Shown: piece by piece, positions 48,366 to 60,781 of the stretch | Numbering within the stretch: the stretch's first letter is position 1 | Layout: every line of letters begins with the position of its first letter | Made by a program: the position numbers and the translations under genes | Source: Lineus longissimus | Taxonomy: Eukaryota > Nemertea > Pilidiophora > Heteronemertea > Lineidae | DNA length: 64,000 nucleotides | Assembly: GCF_910592395.1 (NCBI RefSeq) | Contig: NC_088321.1 | Location: 15,068,001 to 15,132,000 of the forward strand | Direction of reading: 5' to 3' | Notes under the pieces: model-generated | Database searches by the model: none | What the model was told of the DNA's origin: nothing | Seen by the model: the letters and a program-made list of their open reading frames with translations, nothing else

Positions 48366-49218
48366 ACTATGGTTGGGGGGAGGGAGGGGGGGCACCTCTT
48401 TTGTTCTCCGTCAGTCTGCAATTTGCCCAAAATCAGCTTGATCAACATATTTTTCGGTGATTCTTGAGGCACATTTGCCAGCCCTTCCCCTCCCCCTCTA
48501 GTACGACCCTTAAAATCCGAGTATCCGCTGTCATTTGTCTTCGTCTTCTGTTGATTTGAGGGCTCGCCACCTAGTGTTGGTTTGTGGAACTTAAATTTCC
48601 TTGCAAATCTCAGTTGTGTCCTTGCTCGAGAAGTTACATCCTGAACCTGATGTCTTACACCAATTTCATTTTTCGTTTTTTCCAAAATATTCGCAAATTA
48701 CGTTTAAAACAGCTCAAAAATCTTCCAGTCTGTATTTTCCAGTCTATATGGGTTAAGTTTCCTGTATTTACTTTAAACTCGGCTGGATGGCGCCAGAAAC
48801 GTCAATCAGAATTATAAAACGGAAGCATCGAATCATATTAGAAATGATTCTGTGATGATGATGAGGATAACAAGACTATTAGAAAGCAACTTTCTGCTAA
48901 TAACGTACCATTCTTCTCGTACGAATAAATATACGACAAAATCATATATACAATGTTAGATTTGCAATCGTTTTGCCTTCTACACTAAGCGTGTTTTCCC
49001 ACCAATACGCAGACAGTCTAAATATCATTGATGGACTATGATAACTCATGTTTAATTCCTGTATAATTTCTCCATAATAACCGTATTATTATGATATTAA
49101 CAGCAGTCCCAGGTCAGGCTGGCATTATGCGATAATTTGCTCCTTATAATGTAGACTTGGAGTCTGAAGTCAGGAGTTACACAGGTCCATAAAGTACACT
49201 TTGAACAAATTCAATCTG

Positions 49219-49378
49219 TAGTAGAACCTCTCTATTAAGGACACCTCAGGACTGACAAGTGCTGTCCTTGATAGAGAGGTGTCCTGATGAGAGAGGTCTA
49301 ATTGAATGGAAACAACCAATTTGGGACCAAAACTAGTGTCCTTGATAGAGAGATGTCTGCTAAGGGAGGTTCTACTGT
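49219..49378 (+). mobile_element. pogo/Tigger-like MITE, family A, short form
   Basis: GTAGTAGAACCTCTCTATTA … AGGGAGGTTCTACTG. Only one AGAGAG unit after CTAGTGTCC, hence 160 bp. Confidence 0.85.
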
Positions 49379-49530
49379 GTCTCTTGTAAAATAGTCAGGG
49401 GCCCGGTGGTTCAAAGCAAGTTTTGATGCTGTTGCTGGTGTTAACTTAACTAGGCCTTCTGTCTACTGGACTTAACTAAAGGAAGTAACACCAATTGAAA
49501 ATAGGTTAATGCCATCAACAAAATACTTGT

Positions 49531-49836
49531 TTAACCTCTTGAATCCCGGTGACCGACCAGTCGGTTATTTTGAAATAAATTTTTTCCCAACGACCGACAG
49601 GTCAGTCACAGTGATATTTTTATTCCCTTGAGCTGGGACGCTAGTTAATTGCTTGTTTTAGCGTGTATAATGTACAGTTGGGTCAGTTAGAGCATGCCTG
49701 GGTAAATGGCGCCCCGGTACCGGACTTTGGCAGTTGTATGCGGGCGCTATACATCGTGAAAGTCAGACCCAATTTCGCAACCACGTGACCACCCTGGGAT
49801 CCCGGAATTTTCAAGTTTTGGGATTCAAGAGGTTAA
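49531..49836. mobile_element. 298-bp TTAA-flanked piggyBac-like MITE
   Basis: TTAA at 49531-49534 and 49833-49836. Ends CCTCTTGAATCCC and GGGATTCAAGAGG are exact inverses, with ATCCCGG repeated inside (GAATCCCGG left, GATCCCGG right). The internal hairpin motif ACCGACCAGTCGGT follows the left end. No transposase. Confidence 0.78.
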
Positions 49837-51860
49837 AGATGTAGAGTTTTGAGTTTTGTGACAACCTATAACTGATGATATCAAATTTGAAACAGTCTTT
49901 AGAGATATGTGGCGACAGTGGTCACACAGGATAATCAGAAACCTTTTCTCCCGCTAATCCGGCCAGTGACTCATGGTCTACCATAAACGTATTCTTCCGT
50001 CTCCGCAAATCTGCGTGTCCACAAACTCGGGAGACGTAAGATGAAAAAATGGTGCATTCACATGAATAGTATCCTCAAGGGTATTTCCGTTTCATGCTTG
50101 TTGAGTGAGAGTTGCTGTACATCATCTGATGTGTTTGTGTACAAACTTCGGCCAAGTTCATTGTGGAATCGTATTCAGAAGTGTCAAGCATGCGAAGATG
50201 TTGCAGCATACTTCCACACAACACATCCCCAGGCTGTCGATTTCATATAACTAGACCCAGAGGTGTAGTACATATTCTTCAGAGTCAACATGGAGATGTC
50301 AGATGAACTTAGCATGAAATCTTTCGTGGATCTTCGATGCTTTTTCGTTATTTATGAAACATGCAACCTGCATGCGTTTGTGTTCCCCAGGGTATTAGCT
50401 GTCCACGTTTACATGAGTCAAAATTCTACTGCATCATCTGTAAGGTTTGATGATCAAAACTCGCCTTTACTCACTGGATGATCAGGAATTTTGTTAGCGT
50501 TATTGATAGTTATCGTCAGTATCAGATTCATTGATCATTCATCCCTTTTATGTTCTTCGTACTGATGGAGCGTACCGAATATCAAAGCATTCTCACACGA
50601 GTCTGATCCCCAGGGAACCTGATTCGTTAGATTGAAAAATTGTCTGGTAGTAGGAGCATTGGATATGCCAATTCCTACTGAAGCAGCTTGCAAAGTTTCG
50701 AAACGCACACCCACTTATGTCAAGTCCCAAGAGACCCAAGTCTACCAACTAAACATTGTAATCAAACTGTAGCGTATTCCTGTGTCGACTCATTTTGCCA
50801 AGTTCGATTGGAAAATTATTTCATAGTTGTAGAATCTAAAGTTTCCTATTGATGAAGCATGCAGAAACGTCAAAGCTACTTTGGTTCCAGGAGTGATGGA
50901 TTTTCTCACCGTAACATAACAATAGTACATCTTTTGGTCCATTTGTGTTACTGTATTCGGTCTTGCTAGATTGAAATGTCCCGGCGGGGTTTGTCTGAAG
51001 TTGTCAATAGTGATTGGTTGTGATTTTAACGATGTCACTCTAAATTGGCTTGAAATATCTGTGGACCTTGTAGGAAATGTACCTCGTATCGGCCATGAAA
51101 TCTGGAATGGTTGTTACTATTGATGAATCGAGGATCGAAATTGCATGAGTGCGTTTCGTTCTATTACAGTGAGTGTGTTGGTTAGCGGTGAATGCTAGCG
51201 AAGCATTCAGTTTGCACATGCCATCACGTTGAATGATGAAAATGGGGTTTGGTTTGACGTGATTTGAGATGACAGCTGATATTAACCATCAGAGGGCATG
51301 AACAGGACCGAATTTTCTTTCCTCATGAATCTAATGTTATTTTCTTCTTTGTCTTTTCAGGTGAGTTAATGAAAGTCTGATGCAGTTTCCTTTGGGTATG
51401 TCCTTTGGTAATTCACCTGACTCTCTCTTTTCTACTCCAATTCAATCGATCTTGCTGCACCAAGGGTTAAAAGATGGTGCCATCATTGTTACTGAGTTTC
51501 AGAAATGGTCTTAAATCAGTGAAATGACTGTATGTTGGCCTACAGCTCATACAACTACAACCTTACTCAAAGCGTACCGCTAGTATTTCCCAACACGCAA
51601 TAATTTTCTGCGGGTACCAATTGGCACGTCTCGACAATTGGCCAAATTGCACATAATCGTTGTTCGTGTCAAAAGGGAAATCATTTGTGTTGTTTATTGT
51701 ATCATTGACACCATCGCAGACCCATTATCCAATTATAAAATTACACATTTCGTTTCCATTTGGAATGATTTCTAAGATACTGCATTTGTGGGAGGAAAGC
51801 CTTGTCCTCTTGATACCGAGGTTATATTGGACCTCTAGTGCTTCCAAACACTCTCCACGC
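49837..51860. other. Gene-free stretch
   Basis: No recognised gene. An acceptor-like TTCTTTGTCTTTTCAG ends at 51360 but is followed at once by GTGAGT and a stop-rich sequence. Short frames at 50041-50250 and 50290-50481 have no domain. Confidence 0.4.
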
Positions 51861-51862
51861 AT

Positions 51863-52747
51863 TCACTGCCAATATCCCAAACGCTCTGGCAGGGGCCATA
51901 TTGTCTGAGTCCTCTTCCCAATGACACAATACATCGACATGTGAAGGCTATCGTATCTTGTCATTTGATACATCCCACAAGGGGTCCTTGGTTTCAACCC
52001 TGGAGCCACACTGGCGTATTGTTGACACGCTTTGGCATAGTGGTCTCCCTTTCTACAAATGAGACAGTTTCCTGTCTCAGTGTCCACACCACTGTTGGGT
52101 CATATGACAACATCGTAAACTGATCGTATTGTGTCATATGATACATCCCATATTGGGTCCTTCAGGCCAGTCCCTGGTGCCACTCCAGCGTGTTGACACT
52201 CTTTGTCATTGTGTCCACTCTTTCCACAAATATAGCAGTTTACGAAATCATCTACTCCGGAGCCAAAGTGTCCCAGATCTCTTCATAGTTGCGTAATGAT
52301 ACCAAAGGCCATATCGTATTGCCTCGGTCAGCAGTGTGTCCTGTGTCCTCTTTCGAGCATCTTCTTTCAAGCATCCTGTCTGTTAGATCATCTGATGGAA
52401 TTCGTCGACCATTTTATTGTCATTTGGTCAAAAATATAGTCTTTGTTGGTGACAGCTAGCCTTCAGTGGTCCTTGTAGTCGGAAGGGTCTTTGTCAGTCT
52501 CTAGTGCTTCTTCAAGAAACTTCAACCACCCTCTCAAAACTAAAGGGCCCTCTTGTTTTTGGTCACGAGCATTCTTCTTCACCCCTTCAACCATCCTGTA
52601 CGAGAGGACGTTTGCCTGAGTGGCAGCTGCAGATTCAACATCAACTTGGAATGTGGAAAGCTGCACCCAAATATATCTTCCCCTATGCACGAAAAGGGCA
52701 GGAGGGGTCAAACAGAACATTGAAAAAGGTGCTCTGGTGCGGTTCAT
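51863..52747 (-). pseudogene. Retroelement gag-like remnant with two CCHC zinc knuckles
   Basis: Minus strand. 52747-52463 reads VESAAATQANVLSYRMVEGV and on to RGWLKFLEEALETDKDP, a charged helical segment of gag-like character. Downstream, past stops and frame breaks, come two C-X2-C-X4-H-X4-C knuckles: CYICGKSGHNDKEC (52237-52196) and CLICRKGDHYAKAC (52066-52025). Each is followed by a GVAPG / SVAPG segment and lies 171 bp from the other, so the knuckle block is itself tandemly duplicated. No protease, reverse transcriptase or integrase is visible. It could be a decayed LTR-type (possibly BEL/Pao) gag or a domesticated derivative; the superfamily is a guess. Confidence 0.5.
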
Positions 52748-52749
52748 GG

Positions 52750-54320
52750 AAAGGTCCTCTTGGCTGTTGCCATATTCGTTTTCATAGTTTCAACAGAACT
52801 GGCTCCTGTCATGAATAATTCCGACCTCTGTGGGGGAAAGTGCTTCCTACCATGGCAAGACCCTACCCAGGCAGTCGTGCTTTCACGTTGTTGCCAAGTT
52901 GGCGCCAATCTCATCACCGTAACTTACATCGAGCGGCGCATCGCTCGGAATAATTCGGTTTGGGTCATCAAAAATACGCATGGCTGCGCATCCATCGCAG
53001 CTGATTACTCGGTAATCACATTTGCTACTCGAGACATGTGCCGACTCGGCATCGAGAGCGGTTCGCTGGGAATCCGATCAAATAAACCCTGAGGGATGGG
53101 TGCATCCAATCAGAGCTTGACTAGGTATTCTTGGGGAAGGATTGCTTGTGCCTCAAGTGGTATTTTTGTCAGTGAAGATCTGGAGGCAGGTTTCTGTGAA
53201 ACGCATCTAGAGCACTGGTATAGATTCGTCAATTTCCCCCAGAAAACTTGTCACACTTTGATTGAATATATTGACAACCTCTGGCCCTAGGAGATCGAGG
53301 TGTCACACGAGATAATGTCAGTGTCGTGTCAGTGCGGTGGGCACCCATGGAGACACTGTAGGTCCTGGAGGAAGGCACCAGAAAGAACACTGACATGCAC
53401 TTTTTCTCAGAGTGCATGCAAAAGATCAATTGGAAACTTATTTCTCATGTTCTTGGTGATGTTTTTGCATGTCACCACTAATCACCAATATTGGTGAGTC
53501 ACCCCGAGATGCTACAGATGCGTGTTCTGTCACCTGTGATGGAATGACATTGATTACGCTCGTCATTATGTTGAAGATGTTTCCAATAACGTGGGAGAGT
53601 GCAGGTGGTCGGGACGATCTTCGTGGAGAAGGTTTTGTGTGGTTTGAGTCACCGTTTGTGGATCAATCACAAAATTGACGCTTTCTGTTAGTGTTTTCCT
53701 TTTGCGTTTGTACTTCGACTGTGATGTGTAGCACTGCCATTTCTTAGTACTTTGAATAAAGGAATGTAGAAGGAATGAACCTAACATGGCATCTTGAATG
53801 TCAACACCAAGCTCATTGGAAAGCCTTGCCGCTTAGACAAGGGAGCTCCTGCTTCTGGACCTCTCTGGGCAATAACTGGATATCCACCGGAAACATCTGT
53901 CCTCAGACCTCAGAGACTTGCTCTGGGTCATAGGATGGGACAGGCTCAGAGCCTGAACTCCACCCACCGATTCAAACCATCGTCTAGAGTGGCCGGGCTT
54001 ATGTCCGCGACATGTGGCATTCAAAGTTGTGTGACTTGTTAACGGTCACAATCTTTGAGCCCATATCAGTTATCGGACTCATGATACCAGAATCAGGAAT
54101 CCAAGGCCAAGAACTTCGATAGATACCCCTCATAATCGTGATCTACTGCCTCCCACCTGTTCCCCTCATTAAGCCTTCTTAGATCTCTCTCCTTCCGATG
54201 AGCAGGTGGTTTGTTGTCATTTTCATCGCAAGGGATCGATCAGGGACACCTGCTCACCAACCAATGAGAACGCGATGATGGATGAAAAGGAACATCTTCT
54301 TAGTTCGCTCCTCGGTTTTC
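52750..54320. other. Gene-free stretch upstream of the gag-like remnant
   Basis: Possibly the 5' part of the same decayed element: a lysine-rich minus frame at 53566-53787 is open, but I recognise nothing in it. No long terminal repeats identified. Confidence 0.3.
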
Positions 54321-54330
54321 GATAACGAAG

Positions 54331-54540
54331 TTTGCTGTCCTGGAGAGTTTCGCCACAGAGTCCCAGAGCTTTGTGGTCTGGGTGGTGTCCTTTGGCCAGA
54401 CCTCCTCTCTATTCTTCATTAGGGAGCAGGTCTGAAGCCACAGAGCCCCAGAGCTTTGTGGTCATGGTGGTGTCCTTTGGTCAGTATTCCTCTCTATTCT
54501 TCATTAGGAAGCAGGTCTGGAGCCACAACGGTATCCGCCC
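54331..54540 (-). repeat. Left tandem array (~2 units of ~83-90 bp) of the foldback element
   Basis: CCCAGAGCTTTGTGGTC, GGTGGTGTCCTTTGG and TCTATTCTTCATTAGG recur twice, in reverse orientation relative to 55518-56040. Confidence 0.8.
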
Positions 54541-55517
54541 CACCCTAGTGTGTTAATATGTCTGTAACTGAACCACCGACGTCCAATTAATACGCCATTA
54601 TTTACTGGTTTTCCATCCCTAGATGAAAGATTACGCCCCCTTTGATATCCAAACGAGGTTGTCGTTACCGCTTTTAGAGGAAGCCATATTTTTTACGTGA
54701 TGCTCGCTAAAATTGCTTGATTTCACCTCACTTTGATCATGGTTGATGGAAATAGTGATTTGGGGACATGGCCGTCTTTACGGGGAGATGGAAGGCTTCA
54801 TTCATTGCGTAAGTCTTAATTACCAAAAGACTATTTGGTGAGGCAGAAATGCAAATTGGTGCTCAGTTTGATGTTAAATGTCATATCTCATAGTCCTTTC
54901 ATCATTGATGGAAATCGTGATTTCGAAACATCTTTGTATTTATGTGGTGGTGGAAAGGTTATTTCGCATGTCTTACCTCGAGATAAATACCTAAATATCG
55001 ACAAATTTGTCAACATGTCAAGTTTAGAGGAAAGCAATCATCACTTCATTAGGATGATTCCGTTGGGAACCAGTATGGACCCCTGTCTGTCAGCTCCCCA
55101 ATCATTATTACAAAGCGTCCTTTGAGAGTCTGACAACAACTTGCCAATACGTCAAATCATTCTTGTAATTATTTTCGCCCTGAAAGCTGAACCGTCACTT
55201 TATATCTAGTGAGTTGTGACCCAGAGGTCATGAGTTTGAACTTCTTATGAGCAACTCTGTTAGTTCCATGGTCCTGATTCGTAGAACCAGCAGCGAAGAC
55301 ATCGCAAACTGACGGGAATCCAATCCTCTACTTCTTTACATAAGACGACAGTATCAAATACTTTGGTTGGTTGACCTCACGAATCGGGCCTTAAGGTCTT
55401 CCTTGACTCCCTACTGTTTCTCTTCTTGACGCTTTGATCCTTCAGCCAGGTCGTTCGCCGCCGTGCTTTCGAACAGAGACCAGTCTGGGAGGATGCAGTT
55501 GGCTCCAGCTCATGTGC

Positions 55518-56040
55518 TTCAGACCTGCTCCCTTATGAAGATAGAGAGGAAAACTGGCCAAAGGACACCACCCTGACCACAAGGCTCTGTAACTCTGTGG
55601 CCTCAGACCTGCTCCCTAATGAAGATAGAGAGGAAAACTGGCCAAAGGACACCACCCTGACTACAAAGCTCTGGGCACTGTGGCTTCAGACCTGCTCCCT
55701 AATGAAGAATAGAGAGGAGTACATGTACTGACAAAAGGACACCACCCTGACCACAAAGCTCTGGGGGTCTGTGTATTCAGACCTGCCCCCTTATGAAGAT
55801 AGAGAGGAATGCTGGCCAAAGGACAACACCCTAGCCACAAAGCTCTGGGGCTCTGTGGCTTCAGACCTGCTCCCTATTGAAGAACAGAGAGGAGGTCTGG
55901 CCAAAGGACACTGCCCTGACCACAAAGCTCTGGGGCTCTGTGGCTTCAGACCTGCTCCCTAATGAAGAACAGAGAGGAACACTGGCCAAAGGACACCACC
56001 CTGACCACAAGGCTCTGGGGCTCTGTGGTGGAACTCTCTA
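55518..56040 (+). repeat. Right tandem array (~6 units of ~83 bp) of the foldback element
   Basis: Units start at about 55518, 55600, 55683, 55775, 55859 and 55942 with CAGACCTGCTCCC. The short open frames across it are repeat artefacts. Confidence 0.88.
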
Positions 56041-56386
56041 GGACAGCCGACTTGTTCTTACCAAAACGGACAGACTATCTTGTATTGATTCTCCAGGGTG
56101 CCTTAATAAGGAAACTCCTTGACGATCTGAAGTGGATTTCTGGAACAATATACTAATAATGAAAGCAACAAGCACGATGCATCTTCATCCAAGTTGAAAG
56201 TTTGTCAATTCAATAGAGGCAATTAGTTTGAGATGGAGATAATTAACATGTGGTGTTGATGATAACTTGTAACATATCAAACTGAAGATATCTTTGTATA
56301 AATGCAACAAGTCTTAGTTAGCATATACATATACATGACAGATTTTCCGATGTCTTGTTATGTAAGTGGCTTTAGAAGTAGATGTA

Positions 56387-56480
56387 CAGTGGAACCCCGG
56401 TAACACGACCGCTCATGGGACCGAGGTTGAATGGTCGCTTTACGGGGAGGTCGCATTAGTGAAGTTTAAAATCCGGGGAC
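56387..56480 (+). mobile_element. pogo/Tigger-like MITE, family B, 5' part only
   Basis: TA-CAGTGGAACCCCGGTAACA then CGACCGCTCATGGGACC and GTCGCATTAGTGAAG, collinear with 20791-20890. The 3' half and right end are missing. Confidence 0.65.
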
Positions 56481-57927
56481 AAAATGCATGATTAAGTTTT
56501 AAAATTGCCAAAATTGTTGAACTAGTTCCTTGTAAAGATGGTTTGTTTGCCCGACCCTAGGAGGTACCGGAGTATCTGGCAAAGGGCCTAGACTGCTTCG
56601 AATTAACTGCTGATAGCATTCAAATAACTGCATAAGTAGCTTAAGAGTATGATATGTTGTGAAAAATGTACTCCTTACCTTATGTCACAAATGACATCGT
56701 TTGAGAAATTGACAATATCTGGGGCAATGTCAACACTTAAGATGTCGGAATTTTTTTTGCTCGTGAAGTAGATAACTTCGAATCACTTGTAGTGGGGAGT
56801 TTTGGGTTCGAAATTGTTTTGCAGTTGGTGGTTTCTCATATAAATGTGCAACTTGTCATTTTTTGTCTAAGTATGATATATCATGAGTATGATATATCAT
56901 ACTTTCGAGATGATATAACATCTCGCTCAATTCCACCCGAGAAAAAATAAAAACTTAGTGGATTTGGTTGAATGAAAACGTGCAGTTCAATTCAACGCAA
57001 TGTATCACTTTGCTCCTCAGGAATCCACACAACCAATTACAATATTACTATCTCTTCCAAGCAAGACTTCACATTCATTACGAACTCATTAAGACGTTGA
57101 TGGAACTCGTCAAGCCAGTGCTATCTTAATGAGTTGCCGTGAATACTGGGGTGATGAAGAAAGTGCAATGCACAAGTGTGTTCCCGTTGTCTGAAGGAAG
57201 TGCTGATAAGTGAGATCAAAGTGGCCGAATCCATTTGTTATGCACGCCTGAATCAGGAAACGGCATCTAAGAAAGTGAAATGTACAAGTGCCCACGAGAT
57301 CAAAGTCGTGAGAAATCTCAATCTTGCACGGAAGACACGCCGCGGAACCCAGCAATCGGAATTGATAATCATCTGGTGTGTGCATCGTAAATCCGATTGC
57401 GATTGCGATTGGATGATTAAAGGAGGCGTTCACGTTTTCCGCCAAGCACAGGCGTCGAGCAGTCTGCGGCAGTATCGCTCGGAATGAGTCACGTTCCAAA
57501 GCTTCTTACGAATGCAACCGTCGATGGCTTCCTTTGCACCTTACGATAAAAACCTTGGGTGCTCATTAGACGTTTTGTAATCACCTTCAGTGACGGAGAA
57601 GGATGTTGCACTGAAAGGCGTCATTAATCGTCAAGTCCTTTTAGTGATTTTGTGACCTTTTTACGCTGATTTAGTGTAGCTCCCCCATCTTGGCTTCATT
57701 GGAGTGGATGCCATTCGATGTTCATTAAGGATGATTTGTAATCTCGTTGAGTGACTCGGAGCGGAAGGAAGCTCCTCAAGGACAAATTTAATGTAATTTT
57801 AGTGAAAAAATTCCTGAGCAATTTTTGTAGAGGACTTAACCACGTCACGTTAGCACTTTTGGGAAATGTCGAAGTAAATGTTCCCCCCATGACTAAAAGG
57901 CTTAGTATGGGTCAACTTTCACAACTA
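56481..57927. other. Gene-free stretch
   Basis: Opposed open frames at 57110-57499 (-) and 57176-57487 (+) overlap in the same DNA; neither shows a domain or splice structure I can recognise. Confidence 0.35.
56870..56903. repeat. 34-bp perfect hairpin
   Basis: AGTATGATATATCAT, loop GAGT, ATGATATATCATACT. A second small hairpin GAGATG-ATATAA-CATCTC follows at 56907-56924. Confidence 0.8.
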
Positions 57928-58091
57928 TAGTGGGACCTCCCTTAGCAGACACCTCTCTATTAAGTACAACCTCTCTATTAAGGACACTAGTGGTGGTTTC
58001 CATTCAATTTGACCTCTCTAATAAGGACACCTCCCTATTAAGGACATCACTTGTCAGTCCCGAGGGTGTCCTCAATAGAGAGGTACTACTG
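57928..58091 (-). mobile_element. pogo/Tigger-like MITE, family A
   Basis: TATAGTGGGACCTCCCTTAG on the left, AGAGAGGTACTACTG-TA on the right; interior reversed, with the central CCAATTTGGGACC segment partly deleted. Confidence 0.8.
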
Positions 58092-59920
58092 TACTCTAAG
58101 GGCTTATGTTATTCTTGATACAATGTACATGGTGTGAAAACATTTCACACCCACAACAAGAGTACGAATTCATCGATTACTGTCGTAATAAACTGTAAAG
58201 TGAGCGGGAGTCCTCCATGCATTGTTCAGTTGAGTTTGTGCCGATATTGACAAGCGGGGAGTTATATTACTGAAGTTAACCAACTTGCATCAACATCGTG
58301 AATATTTAAACTCTCCTCCATCAAATGTCTGGTTTAACAATTGACTGACTTTGTTAAAGTGATGCAAGTTTCAAACATGTACCAGTTTATTGAGGAGCTT
58401 GTGGAATAAGTGTCAGAAAGCTGAACTCGAATCAAGCTTGCAGCAGATGAGTAATCTATATCGCAGTTGTGCGATATTTTTCATATGTGACAACAATCGC
58501 TAGTCTGCAGTACTGTTTGACAAGCTGGATGTGATAACTGGAGGTATTGATTGTCTCATCAAATTGGGCGTGGCCGGTTTAAAGGGAGGTGCCTTGGCCT
58601 GGTTAAATGCATCAGTCGGGTTGAGCTGTCGTTTTGCTCTTAACCTTGACGTCTGCTCCACCTGAGCAGTATTTGGCGTACAACCAATAACAACAATGAG
58701 GTATCAATTTCAATTCTAAATCACCTCAAACTTGATATATTTTACGCATAATCCATCGAGAATCTCCTTTTGACAAATCTTACACCAACGCAAGAGGTTA
58801 TGTTCCTCTCACCAAAGCCTCTCTAATCAAAACGAGGCTGTACACAACCCACTATAAAAATGAAACATTGTAACCAAGGTGTTTTAGGATAGTAAAACTG
58901 ATTACTTCCTGGAGTGTGGTTCGTGGTCGTAAACTTTTGTCATATGAATGAAAGGTCAAACCTATTGGGGGCCGAAATTGCCCACACTCCAACTGACTCC
59001 TTCCTGCTTCCTATGAGACCAATTGTGGTGTTTTCTTTCAAGTAAGTGCAGGAACTTAGCAATTACCATGTGTGACTGGTGCCAAGGGCAGGTTGGCCCA
59101 GCATGGGTTGGCTAATATTGAGTTTTATGGCCAAGTTTCTTTGAAAAAGGTGTGTTATGAGTGCGGGAACTTTCTTGACATCTGTCGTCACAGACTGAAT
59201 CAGTAAGACAAAGGACTTTTAAACTTATCAAGACTTTAGAGGAGCTTCACACCCTTAGAAATAAGGGGTTTGGGGAAATCTTCACGGGTTTTTCAACCAA
59301 CAGAGATACACCCCTACAGGTTGTTGTTGAGCTTCCATATTTGGTTTGGCTAAAAGACCCTAAATGTTTACCAAAAGCTGAAAAACCATTATAGCCTTTC
59401 ATCCTATTTCTCAGTCTCTGAAGTCAAAAATTGCGAGGTGGAATTCCCCTCCCTTAATTGTTCAAGTTCTTTGACATACACAGTAGAGTCAAGAACTGCT
59501 TATTCACGCAGACATTTCACTGTATTAAAAAACATCCACTAAGTCAGACTGACTTTGCGAGGCAAGATATCTCAAATATTCTTTATACCAAATTACAAAA
59601 GCCCTGAGCACACGTTCTCATACATACCGAACGCTGATTAAAACATTGATAAAAGTGTTCCCCTGTGAACATTCCAGAAAACAAAAAATAAGATTCAAAG
59701 TGCTGATTATGGAGTGACATTACTTGCCTTGGGGTGGTTGTTTTTATATGGAAACTACAGTTGATGGAAAGTCAAGTTGGCATTAAACAATGAAGTGTGG
59801 TAGACATGGGGAAATATTTCTCAGCTTTGCGATATTCTGCTGTGAAAGTGATGTTGTGGAAAGACGCTTGGCAACTTTTGGAGATGGTAAACATGATCTT
59901 GAATTAGTCCGAATTGACCC
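58092..59920. other. Gene-free stretch with one dispersed-repeat fragment
   Basis: CACCCTTAGAAATAAGGGGT then TTTTCAACCAACAGAGATAC (59250-59315) resembles CACTCTTAAAAATAAACATT then TTTTCAACCAACACAGATA at 34864-34915, so both are copies of one element end. No gene seen. Confidence 0.4.
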
Positions 59921-60404
59921 TTTAGTTTGCAGCTGAGTATGCTTGCTGACGTGCCTCTAGTTTAGTTTGCAGTTGAGTATGCTGGTTGACGTGCCTCTAG
60001 TTTAGTTTGCAGCTGAGTATGCTGGCCGACGTGCCTTTAGTTAAGTTTGCAGCTGAGTATGCTGGCTATCGTGCCTCTAGTTTAGTTTGCAGCTGAAGAT
60101 GCTGGCTACCGTGCCTCTAGTTTAGTTTGCAGCTGAGTATGCTGGCTGGCGTGTCTCTAGTTTAGTTTGCAGCTGAGTATGCTGGCTGGCGTGTCTCTAG
60201 TTTAGTTTGCAGCTGAGTATGCTGGCTGACGTACCTCTAGTTTAGTTTGCAGCTGAGTAAGGTGGCTGACGTGCGTTTAGTTTAGTTTGAAGCAGAGTAT
60301 GCTGGCTAACGTGCCTCTAGTTTAGTTTGCAGCTGAGTATGCTGGCTAACGTGCCTCTAGTTTAGTTTGCAGCTGAGTATGCTGGCTGACGTGCATCTAG
60401 TCCA
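59921..60404. repeat. 40-bp tandem array, 12 copies
   Basis: TTTAGTTTGCAGCTGAGTAT then GCTGGCTGACGTGCCTCTAG recurs every 40 bp with a few substitutions. The TAG in each unit closes most frames. Confidence 0.92.
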
Positions 60405-60710
60405 GTTTGACTTTGGCGACAGAATGTGGTTGACACAAACCAGGCATGCTCCTTTAATGGACAGACCTCAGCCATAACATTATGCTAATGGGACCAAGAC
60501 AGATGGAATGGAGATAGCAAAGAGACTATTTGGTCCGACATGATGGCTGGTACATGGTTGACGCAGGTGGACTTTGAAGGACAGATGGTCACTTTTCCAT
60601 ATGAAAGTAATCAACAGTCAAAGTGGTGTGCTTCCCATCTGCAAAGCCAGTAAAGATGCAGACTTTCTCAGACAAGAGCTAGCAACAGCACATCCGATTC
60701 CCCATCCATT

Positions 60711-60781
60711 TGAACTATCTCTTTATTGAGGACAGCACTTGTCAGTCTCGAGGGTGTCATTAAAAGATTTTTTCTTCTGTA
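60711..60781 (-). mobile_element. pogo/Tigger-like MITE, family A, fragment
   Basis: AACTATCTCTTTATTGAGGA then CAGCACTTGTCAGTCTCGAG and GGTGTCATTA. One end only; heavily decayed. Confidence 0.6.

Larger units (their letters stand above)
54322..56070. mobile_element. Foldback-type element with tandem-array inverted ends
   Basis: Left end 54331-54540 holds about two units, and right end 55518-56040 about six units of the same ~83-bp sequence in opposite orientation. Right units carry TCAGACCTGCTCCCTAATGA, GGCCAAAGGACACCACCCTG and CCACAAAGCTCTGGGGCTCT. The outermost ends are also inverse copies: GCTGTCCTGGAGAGTTTCGC CACAGAG on the left against CTCTGTGGTGGAACTCTCTA GGACAGC on the right. The ~0.96 kb middle has no recognised gene. 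Inverted termini made of tandem repeats are the signature of foldback (FB-like) transposons. Confidence 0.6.
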
